This document shows, piece after piece, positions 1-5,074 of a DNA stretch of 5,128 nucleotides. The stretch is from assembly GCA_964487355.1 (NCBI GenBank), contig CAZAPS010000067.1, forward strand, positions 1 to 5,128. Direction: 5' to 3'. The notes under the pieces were generated by a model, which saw only the letters and a program-made list of their open reading frames with translations, was not told the DNA's origin and did not search any database. The stretch is from JAXGYX01 sp964487355. Its GTDB lineage: Bacteria > Bacillota > Clostridia > Saccharofermentanales > Fastidiosipilaceae. The stretch's first letter is position 1. Every line of letters begins with the position of its first letter. The translations under genes were made by a program, and so were the position numbers.

Positions 1-270
1 TTCGGTTTTAGGCTCAAAGATAAAAAGATAGAACAAAAGCGGCAGGAGTTTCATTACTTCTTCGACGACCGGCGCGATCTGGGTCGAGGCATTCAGCAAA
101 TCCGCGCCATAGAGTCGGGCAAAATAAGTATTGATATAGGCGGAGAGAAGACATGCGCCCATGCCGGCGAAAACAAAAAGAAAAACACGGTAGTATTTTT
201 TCCCCATAAAAATCATGGCGACCAGGAGAGGAGCGGCCACACAGACAAAAATATTTTCAATATATGTCAT
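1..270 (-). CDS. PrsW-like intramembrane protease (N-terminal 90 aa, partial)
   Basis: The reading frame opens with ATG at 270 and stays open to the window edge, so only the N-terminal 90 residues are visible. They hold a first hydrophobic helix (about residues 7-22), a short basic turn (GKKYYR), a second helix (about 29-46), a polar stretch, and a third hydrophobic segment preceded by APVVEEVMK at residues 66-74. The paired glutamates E70/E71 and K74 match the EExxK motif of PrsW-family glutamic intramembrane proteases. In Bacillus subtilis PrsW makes the first cut in the anti-sigma factor RsiW and so frees SigW. The later family motifs (FxxxE and a histidine motif) would lie outside the window, so the call rests on one motif plus topology. 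Its ATG overlaps the stop of the upstream gene as ATGA, with a modest AAGGCGG seven bases before it, which points to translational coupling. Being the last visible member of a sigma-factor operon strongly supports a role in regulated release of that sigma factor (inference). A related CAAX-type membrane protease is the main alternative. Confidence 0.72.
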   Translation of the reverse strand, partial: MTYIENIFVCVAAPLLVAMIFMGKKYYRVFLFVFAGMGACLLSAYINTYFARLYGADLLNASTQIAPVVEEVMKLLPLLFYLFIFEPKTE

Positions 271-896
271 GCCGGCACCGCCTTTTTCGTGGCCGGAACC
301 AAAACCAACAGGGCGACCGACAGCATGAGATCGAACCAAAAATACGGATTGGACAATGTGTCTCCGATCCAGAAACAAGAGGACGTCCAGAGGGCAAATT
401 CCAGGAAAATGATCACCAGCACGGCACCGTGGAAATACTGCATGTTTTGGGTTTCTCCGCTTTGCTTTCTTGCGAATATAAAACCGCGCAGAGCAAAGTA
501 GGCGACGGCCATGGTGAGGCCGACCATAAGGAGATTGCCTAAAATCTCACCAAAACTTAGGTAGAGGATCAATTGTGGAATACAGAAAATCGGCACCAGC
601 AGCAAGGCGGGATGCCGGAACTGTTTCTCTTCTTTTGTGGCCATGACATATTCAAGGGTCAAGAGAAACAAATAGGCGGCGATCCAAGCCAGTTCCGACA
701 CATAAAAAATCTGAGGTGTGCTGTTGAATAAAATGATATGGAGAGTCCAGTGAAACGCGCCGAGCATAAAACAGCCCAGAAAACAGGCCAGCAGAAAAAT
801 GGCTTGCCGGCGCGTTTTGTTATAGATGGCAACGGTGACCATGAAAGCGGTCAATGTTGCCACGGATTGTATCAGATTGGTGGCTAGCTCAATCAT
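267..896 (-). CDS. Seven-helix integral membrane protein, candidate sensor
   Basis: I do not recognise a named family. The 209-residue protein is almost entirely hydrophobic and reads as seven membrane helices, at about residues 6-24, 31-56, 64-84, 96-114, 118-140, 153-173 and 184-201. Short polar turns separate them (NKTRR, ATKEEKQFRH, ARKQSGETQN), and the last is followed by a basic tail. The positive turns after helices 1, 3 and 5 suggest the N-terminus is outside the cell. No catalytic motif is visible. The shape resembles the 7TM sensor modules fused to some bacterial histidine kinases, but no kinase follows here. The start at 896 is chosen because AGGA lies eight bases before it and the ATG overlaps the previous stop by eight bases; a longer frame from 962 would overlap the upstream gene by 74 bases. 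It sits between a small membrane protein and a PrsW-like protease, so it may sense an envelope signal or regulate the protease (inference). Confidence 0.75.
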   Translation of the reverse strand: MIELATNLIQSVATLTAFMVTVAIYNKTRRQAIFLLACFLGCFMLGAFHWTLHIILFNSTPQIFYVSELAWIAAYLFLLTLEYVMATKEEKQFRHPALLLVPIFCIPQLILYLSFGEILGNLLMVGLTMAVAYFALRGFIFARKQSGETQNMQYFHGAVLVIIFLEFALWTSSCFWIGDTLSNPYFWFDLMLSVALLVLVPATKKAVPA

Positions 897-1230
897 CGTC
901 GCCGTCCTGATCTTTCTTATCTTTGTATTGGACACGGTAGAAAAGGATCGACATGAAGACACCGAGCGCGAACGCTAAAACTCCGATCAGGACGTAGCCC
1001 GCGCGACTGCCGGTCTCAAAGACACTGGCGGTCACCCCCGCCCTGATATAATCAGTGGTTGGAGCGCTCGCCGGCACGGTGGAAATCAAAAACGACAATC
1101 TCACGACGATGAGTAGGCCGGCGGCCATGGCCGAAAAACCGATTATCCGACCGCGGCGCTTATTTCTCTTTGCTTTGATTTGTCGGGCTCTTCGTTTAAC
1201 AGCGTCCAGCCGCTCTTCAGTACAGCGCAT
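889..1230 (-). CDS. Small two-helix membrane protein, candidate anti-sigma factor
   Basis: This 113-residue protein has no recognised family. It starts with a very basic cytoplasmic segment of about 28 residues rich in Arg and Lys (TEERLDAVKRRARQIKAKR). A first helix follows (about 29-50), then an external loop of about 26 residues with a PASAPTT stretch, a second helix (about 77-99), and a charged tail ending in DQDGDDD. Both termini are predicted inside the cell by the positive-inside rule. The start at 1230 is favoured by a strong AGGGAGGGG seven bases upstream; it overlaps the end of the sigma gene by 14 bases. A gene directly after a sigma factor often encodes its anti-sigma factor, and a PrsW-like protease two genes on would suit such a substrate. 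However, the cytoplasmic part is far shorter than a classical zinc-binding anti-sigma domain and has no HxxxCxxC motif. The existence of the gene is secure; the anti-sigma role is inference. Confidence 0.75.
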   Translation of the reverse strand: MRCTEERLDAVKRRARQIKAKRNKRRGRIIGFSAMAAGLLIVVRLSFLISTVPASAPTTDYIRAGVTASVFETGSRAGYVLIGVLAFALGVFMSILFYRVQYKDKKDQDGDDD

Positions 1231-1771
1231 TGTCAAACCCCTCCCTCTCAAGATGCTTAAGAAGCGATTTCTTCCCTCGATAAACCAAATCGGCAACTTG
1301 TTTCTCGCTTTTGTTCAAGACTCTCGCCGCTTCAGCGTGGCGCAATTGCTCAAAATAAACCAGATAAAGGGCTTGACGGTAATCAGGATTCAATCGTTCC
1401 AGGCAAAGATTCATAATGCCTTTGAGTTCATTTGTCATCGCCAGATCGTCCGCCCGGACCTCACTTTGGGGCTCAGACTCGATTTTGTCCAGACTCAGAC
1501 ATTGGCGCAGTTTATTTTCAGCCAGAAAACGCAGGGCCGCGTGCCAGGCTGATTTATAGATATACGCTTTAAAAGCACCTTTGCGGATGCGTGGTTTTTT
1601 GACCGAAAGATAGGCAAAGACGTCGATCATCAGGTCTTCGGCGTCATGAATGTCATGGATATAGCGGTGAATATAGAAAGTCAGGCGCGTGCCGTAGCGT
1701 TCGATCAACTCTCTTAAGCCATCTTCATCGCCGTCCAGATATGTGCGGTAGAGGGTGTCATCGTCTCTCAC
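1217..1771 (-). CDS. ECF-like RNA polymerase sigma-70 family factor
   Basis: This cytoplasmic sigma factor directs RNA polymerase to its own promoter set. From the GTG at 1771 it is 184 residues, the usual length for ECF and ECF-like factors. Region 2 spans about residues 8-86: YRTYLDGDEDGLRELIERYG is the opening helix, and DAEDLMIDVFAYL (43-55) matches the conserved DAEDLxQExF segment of region 2.2. After a short linker, region 4 spans about 116-176. Its LNPDYRQALYLVYFEQL is typical of region 4.1, and HAEAARVLNKSEKQVADLVYRGKKSL (split: helix 145-152, recognition helix 156-170) is a helix-turn-helix. Regions 1.1 and 3 are absent. GTG at 1771 is preferred over in-frame starts at 1804 (ATG) and 1819 (GTG) because AAGGGG lies seven bases before it, neither alternative has a binding site, and the conserved domain begins just after it. 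It heads a run of overlapping membrane-protein genes, which suggests control by membrane signals. Family call is firm; the regulon is unknown. Confidence 0.93.
   Translation of the reverse strand: MRDDDTLYRTYLDGDEDGLRELIERYGTRLTFYIHRYIHDIHDAEDLMIDVFAYLSVKKPRIRKGAFKAYIYKSAWHAALRFLAENKLRQCLSLDKIESEPQSEVRADDLAMTNELKGIMNLCLERLNPDYRQALYLVYFEQLRHAEAARVLNKSEKQVADLVYRGKKSLLKHLEREGFDNALY
1238..1246 (-). promoter_or_regulatory. Strong ribosome binding site deciding the start at 1230
   Basis: AGGGAGGGG lies seven bases before the ATG at 1230, inside the last codons of the sigma gene. It picks this ATG over the longer in-frame start at 1296, which would lie 80 bases deep in the sigma gene. Confidence 0.75.
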
Positions 1772-1778
1772 TGTTGTT

Positions 1779-1784
1779 CCCCTT
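1779..1784 (-). promoter_or_regulatory. Ribosome binding site deciding the sigma-gene GTG start
   Basis: AAGGGG sits seven bases before GTG at 1771. The upstream in-frame candidates at 1804 and 1819 have no such site, so translation most likely begins at the GTG. Confidence 0.65.
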
Positions 1785-1827
1785 GTCGTCCGGATTAGCC
1801 TCATTCGCAATTTAATCACTTTTGCCT

Positions 1828-1860
1828 GTTATATTTCAAGCAAATCAGCGAAAGTTTTCA
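1828..1860 (-). promoter_or_regulatory. Possible promoter of the sigma-factor operon
   Basis: In the gap before the sigma gene the minus strand carries a -10-like TATAAC at 1833-1828 and an upstream TGAAAAC at 1860-1854. The latter resembles the -35 element of ECF promoters (TGAAAC type), which would fit autoregulation. The 20-base spacing between the two is too long for either a standard or an ECF promoter, and no CGT-type ECF -10 is seen at the right distance. Only one of the two elements is therefore likely real. Transcription from TATAAC would begin near 1821, leaving a leader of about 50 bases before GTG 1771. Confidence 0.3.
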
Positions 1861-1940
1861 GCCTTCATGAATCAATATTGACAATCGCCTCACAGAGTGG
1901 GGCTACGGCATGGACTCTTCGTCCGCAAGCGAGCGGGGAT

Positions 1941-3248
1941 CTACACCGAAAAATATCGGTCTGTGCTTTGATCCTGTAAGAATCTGCGTTTCACGTTCTC
2001 CTTAGCCGTCTCCTCGAAAAAACGGTTGCCACTCAACTGACAAGCGGGACAGGCCTGTCGCGGAATCTGCACGCCGATCAGGCTTGCTCCGTGGTCATTG
2101 TTGGAATGGATGACATTGACACCGGGGCAGTCGCCACAGACTATGAATTCCTGTCGCTGTCTTTCCAAAATCCCGGCAGTGTCATAATACACCTGACGCG
2201 CGCGAGTGACTTTTTGCATACCGTTGAATCTTCGCTCGGCCAGTTTTTCCCGCTCTTGCCAATTCTTCAAGACCTGACCGGAAATATCTTCCACCTGACG
2301 GGTGACCCGAGGGCTCTGGCGCCATTTCTCCTCACAGTAGTCCGGTTCGCAGACGCCTGAATAATCCAAACCCGCCATCGCCAGGACAATGCCCAGATTG
2401 ACATAGGGAAGCGCGCCCTCGATCGAATAGCCACCTTCCAGCACAGCCACATCCGGTTTGAGTTTTTCATTCAAAAGAGCGTAACCTTGCGCGGAAAAAT
2501 TCATATTGGTCAGCGGGTCGCTGTAATGGTTGTCCTGACCGGCCGAGTTGATAATCAGATCCGGTTTGTAGTCGTCAAGTACCGGCAGCACCACATTGTC
2601 CAGCACATAAAGAAATCCCTCATCTCCAGTGTTGGGCGGCAGCGGAATGTTTAAGTTGTAGCCATAGGCACCCGGACCACCAAGCTCGCTCATCTCGCCC
2701 GTGCCCGGATAGAGCGTCCGGCCATCCTGATGAAAGGAAATAAAGAGTGTGTCCGGATCGTTCCAGTAGATGTCTTCCGTGCCGTCGCCGTGGTGGCAGT
2801 CGGTGTCGACGATGGCCACACGCAAATCAGGATGTTTTTGTCTGATGCGTTCGAGAGCGACCGCTTCGATGTTGATGATGCAAAAGCCCCTGTCGCCGTA
2901 CACGACGCGCTGGGCGTGATGACCCGGCGGACGCACCATGGCGAAGGCCTTGTCCGTCTCCTTCGACATCACCGCCTCCAGCGCCCGTATCGCGCCACCG
3001 GCCGCGATGTAATGCGATTCGGTCACGACTGAATCAGGATCGGGGTAGGCGAAATGCGCCCGTAGCACATCGTCGGCGTCAGCCAGAGAAGGATTGAAAA
3101 ACCTGATGCCGTCAATATCCTCAATGCCCTCTTCAAAAAGTTGGTCCTGTGTATATAGCAATCTTTCTTCGCGCTCCGGATGTGTGGGTGAAATCGCCCA
3201 GTCAAATGCCGGAAAGAAGATTAAACCAAGGGAATTATTCGCTTTCAT
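1941..3248 (-). CDS. Histone-deacetylase-fold amidohydrolase (class II type) with CxxC C-terminal extension
   Basis: This zinc-dependent, probably cytoplasmic enzyme would remove acyl groups from N-acylated amines. Bacterial relatives act on acetylpolyamines, acetyl-lysine proteins or other acetylamides. All catalytic elements are visible: RPPGHHA with the histidine pair H110/H111; VDTDCHHGDG at 147-156, giving zinc ligands D150 and H152; SAGQDNHYSDPL at 235-246, giving the third ligand D239; and LEGGY with catalytic Y274. The SAGxDxHxxDPL and LEGGY forms are class II/AcuC-like. The fold ends near residue 300. About 135 further residues follow: a charged, probably helical stretch (about 305-365), then C371/C374 and C400/C403, a likely zinc ribbon. 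The ATG at 3248 overlaps the upstream stop by 14 bases and has AAAGGAG six bases before it, so the two genes are surely co-expressed. The fold and activity class are firm; the substrate is not known. The reduced histone wording of the family name should not be taken as a histone substrate. Confidence 0.93.
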   Translation of the reverse strand: MKANNSLGLIFFPAFDWAISPTHPEREERLLYTQDQLFEEGIEDIDGIRFFNPSLADADDVLRAHFAYPDPDSVVTESHYIAAGGAIRALEAVMSKETDKAFAMVRPPGHHAQRVVYGDRGFCIINIEAVALERIRQKHPDLRVAIVDTDCHHGDGTEDIYWNDPDTLFISFHQDGRTLYPGTGEMSELGGPGAYGYNLNIPLPPNTGDEGFLYVLDNVVLPVLDDYKPDLIINSAGQDNHYSDPLTNMNFSAQGYALLNEKLKPDVAVLEGGYSIEGALPYVNLGIVLAMAGLDYSGVCEPDYCEEKWRQSPRVTRQVEDISGQVLKNWQEREKLAERRFNGMQKVTRARQVYYDTAGILERQRQEFIVCGDCPGVNVIHSNNDHGASLIGVQIPRQACPACQLSGNRFFEETAKENVKRRFLQDQSTDRYFSV

Positions 3249-4929
3249 TCATGACTCCTTTCCCCGCGGACGCAAAATCATAAAGCAAACCGGGTTTGAT
3301 CTGGGCTCGCACGCGGATGTTGCGCTCCCTGTCCATAAAACCGCGCACCATATTGAATGAGTTGGATTCAGTGATCTCGGCTTCTATCAGCTCAGCCGGA
3401 AGCCCCATCGACGCGCCGGCTTTTTCTACTGCTTTAAGAGCGGTCGCCTCCGCTCTTTCCTGATCGAAAGACTTGTCGATCCGCTCGTAAATACCCAGCT
3501 CAGGAATGGAGAGAATCCCCCGTTCGGTGTTGGCGTAAAGTGAGATCTCCGTCGTCGGTTTTGCCAGCGCGGCGCCCAGGGCATTGGCGACCTCATAATT
3601 TTCCGGGAAACCAACCTCCATGTCGCCTGCCTCGCGCAGCGGTTCGGCAAGTGCTTTGGCGGGTCCGCCGATGACCTTGATCGATTTTGGTGAGATGCGC
3701 CGACCATGCAACAATTCCTTGATTGTGTAGACCGGACCGCTGTTGATTCGTTCCAGTGTTTGATCGATCCTCTGTGTGACGGTCTTGCAGAATTGAGTGA
3801 CAATCTCCCCGGCGCAGCTGTCAACGTCCATTCCCAGCTTATCCGCCAAAATGGTCAGAGTCCGCTTCGCCTTTTGTGGATATGTCGCCGGCATCAAACC
3901 GAGGTGAACCAGCGCGTCTGTGGGGGTGAGTTCGGCGCCGCCGAAGGCGACGGCGGGTCCTCGCCGTTCGGGTCCGATTCTGATTTCACCCTCCTCTTCG
4001 CGAACATGACTGTCGCCGCCCAGGCCGAGCGAGACACTATAGATTGCGCGCACCAAAGTCTTGCGAGCATCGATTTCTATGCCCAGCGGTTCAAAAAGGG
4101 GCACGCCTTGCGCGAGGAAGAAGATATCTGTCGTGGTGCCACCAATATCGAGCAGAACGGCGTCCTCCTCTTCTGTGGGAAACAGCGCGCTGATGCCGAC
4201 AAAACTGGCGGCGGGTCCGGAAAGAATGGTCTCAACCGGTCGTTTCAAAGCTGAATCCAGATCGACCGTGCCGGCGTCGGACTTTAATATATAAACGGGA
4301 GCTGAGATTCGCTCACGTTCCAGCGCCGCCAATATGTTTGTGGCGAAATCGCGAAACGTCTTCGAAACGGCCGCGTTAAGATAGGCGGTCCGTACGCGAC
4401 GAGGGAAATTAAGCTTACCTGAAAGTTTGTGGCCCAGAGTGATGTCGCCATAGTCGTCCGCGAAAAAGTCACCGATTTGCTTTTCCGTGTCAGGGTTACG
4501 GGATGAGAACTTACTGACGACAGCAAGACAATCCACGTCTTTGGATTTGAATTCACCGCGGATTTTTCTCAGTTCATATGGATCGTGATCTTCTGTCACA
4601 ATGCCGCGATGATCGACGCTGCCGGAGACATGAGTGAAATGATCGCCCATACGCTCGAAATCCCAGCTTATGCCGGGACCGCTTTGCACGATCACACCGA
4701 CGTTTGACACCTTGTCTTCAACGATGGCGTTGGTGCAGACAGTGGTGCTGAGATGTATGCGAGAGATGTCTCGCTTATCCTGATCCCGCAACAGGTCGTT
4801 CAGACAGAGCAAAATTGAACCAAAGGGATCGTCTTTTCGCAGTTCGTGTTTGACAGCCTGAATCAGTTTGCCCTGACGGAGCAGGACACCGTCAATATGT
4901 GTGCCGCCCATATCAATCGCAAGAATCAT
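3235..4929 (-). CDS. Hydantoinase/oxoprolinase family ATPase (HyuA-like, compact)
   Basis: Members of this ASKHA-fold family use ATP to open or activate cyclic amides and related substrates (hydantoins, 5-oxoproline) or ketones (acetone carboxylase subunit). The N-terminal hydantoinase/oxoprolinase domain opens with the phosphate motif DMGGTHID (residues 6-13), followed by STTVCTNAIVEDK (61-73), the counterpart of the family's STTVATNALLE. The main domain has PVETILSGPAASFVG (231-245), the second nucleotide motif DIGGTTTD (261-268), LGLGGDS (301-307), and GGPAKALAEPL (421-431), which closes the nucleotide site. At 564 residues it is shorter than typical HyuA (about 650-690); the core motifs are complete, so the missing part is mostly C-terminal. 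No HyuB-like partner is present; a deacetylase-fold enzyme takes its place, overlapping by 14 bases. ATG 4929 is backed by AGAGGAG nine bases upstream and by the glycine motif right at the N-terminus. The exact substrate cannot be told from sequence. Confidence 0.92.
   Translation of the reverse strand: MILAIDMGGTHIDGVLLRQGKLIQAVKHELRKDDPFGSILLCLNDLLRDQDKRDISRIHLSTTVCTNAIVEDKVSNVGVIVQSGPGISWDFERMGDHFTHVSGSVDHRGIVTEDHDPYELRKIRGEFKSKDVDCLAVVSKFSSRNPDTEKQIGDFFADDYGDITLGHKLSGKLNFPRRVRTAYLNAAVSKTFRDFATNILAALERERISAPVYILKSDAGTVDLDSALKRPVETILSGPAASFVGISALFPTEEEDAVLLDIGGTTTDIFFLAQGVPLFEPLGIEIDARKTLVRAIYSVSLGLGGDSHVREEEGEIRIGPERRGPAVAFGGAELTPTDALVHLGLMPATYPQKAKRTLTILADKLGMDVDSCAGEIVTQFCKTVTQRIDQTLERINSGPVYTIKELLHGRRISPKSIKVIGGPAKALAEPLREAGDMEVGFPENYEVANALGAALAKPTTEISLYANTERGILSIPELGIYERIDKSFDQERAEATALKAVEKAGASMGLPAELIEAEITESNSFNMVRGFMDRERNIRVRAQIKPGLLYDFASAGKGVMNESE
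3255..3261 (-). promoter_or_regulatory. Ribosome binding site inside the upstream gene
   Basis: A perfect AAAGGAG lies six bases before the ATG at 3248 and is read as codons by the end of the hydantoinase-family gene. It fixes the start of the deacetylase-fold gene and supports coupled translation. Confidence 0.8.
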
Positions 4930-4938
4930 ATGAAATCA

Positions 4939-4979
4939 CTCCTCTCTGATTTGATCCGTTCACTATCAGTATAGAGGAG
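4939..4979 (-). promoter_or_regulatory. Bulged inverted repeat able to hide the ribosome binding site
   Basis: On the minus strand CTCCTCT (4979-4973) pairs exactly with AGAGGAG (4945-4939), the ribosome binding site of the hydantoinase-family gene. Directly inside, CTGAT (4969-4965) pairs with ATCAG (4950-4946), leaving a three-base bulge and a 14-base loop: 12 base pairs in all. The -10 box lies within the left arm and bulge. A transcript starting at that promoter would lack the left arm, whereas one entering from upstream would carry the full hairpin. The dyad could alternatively be an operator. Confidence 0.45.
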
Positions 4980-4997
4980 AATAGGATTATTCCGAAA
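4968..4997 (-). promoter_or_regulatory. Putative housekeeping promoter of operon 1
   Basis: A good -10 hexamer TATACT sits at 4973-4968. The best -35 candidate, TTTCGG at 4997-4992 with an 18-base spacer, is poor, so the promoter may be weak or need an activator. The start point would be near 4961, giving a leader of about 30 bases. The upstream tRNA terminator makes an independent promoter here necessary. Confidence 0.45.
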
Positions 4998-5010
4998 GGT
5001 GGCGAGAAAA

Positions 5011-5018
5011 CACCGGTG
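5011..5018. promoter_or_regulatory. Palindrome CACCGGTG upstream of the operon 1 promoter
   Basis: A perfect 8-base palindrome lies about 15 bases upstream of the weak -35, a plausible place for an activator site. With a single short copy this is only suggestive. Confidence 0.15.
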
Positions 5019-5033
5019 CCTCATTTCACAACA

Positions 5034-5069
5034 TAAAAAACTCCACCACGGTTATATCCGCGACGGAGT
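5034..5069 (-). terminator. Intrinsic terminator of the tRNA-Cys transcript
   Basis: On the minus strand ACTCCGTCGCGG (5069-5058) pairs with CCGTGGTGGAGT (5051-5040) around the loop ATATAA. This gives a 12-base-pair stem with a few G-U pairs, followed directly by a T-run (5040-5035). It begins six bases after the CCA end of the tRNA, so it should end that transcript. The plus strand also has TTTTT just after the stem (5071-5075), so the element may work in both directions. Confidence 0.85.
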
Positions 5070-5074
5070 CTTTT

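Larger units (their letters stand above)
1772..1940. other. Intergenic gap between the two operons
   Basis: This gap of about 170 bases separates the deacetylase-fold gene from the sigma gene. It contains a 10-base perfect palindrome TCAATATTGA (1872-1881), which could bind a dimeric regulator, and the weak promoter-like elements described separately. Small inverted repeats near the upstream stop codon (for example CCGC/GCGG and GGAC/GTCC) have only four base pairs and no T-run, so I see no convincing terminator for operon 1. Some read-through into the sigma operon is possible. I see no small gene or RNA here. Confidence 0.45.

Noticed and set aside
897..962. Longer N-terminus for the seven-helix protein
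   Set aside because: The added polar residues precede a natural first helix, and the ATG at 896 has AGGA at good spacing and an operon-like short overlap.
1231..1296. Longer N-terminus for the 113-aa membrane protein
   Set aside because: It would overlap the sigma gene by 80 bases, while a strong ribosome binding site sits right before the ATG at 1230.
1055..1552. Plus-strand open frame of 165 codons opposite the sigma factor
   Set aside because: It lies across sigma region 4 and the small membrane protein, has no ribosome binding site that I can see, and its product has no recognisable domain.
1772..1819. Upstream in-frame starts for the sigma factor at 1804 (ATG) and 1819 (GTG)
   Set aside because: Neither has a ribosome binding site, and the extra residues fall outside the sigma domain.
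1895..1940. Short inverted repeats after the deacetylase-fold gene as a terminator
   Set aside because: Stems are only four base pairs and no T-run follows.
3706..4254. Long plus-strand open frame (182 codons) opposite the hydantoinase-family gene
   Set aside because: Its translation shows no family motif, and the opposite strand encodes conserved nucleotide-binding motifs over the same bases. It is a shadow frame.
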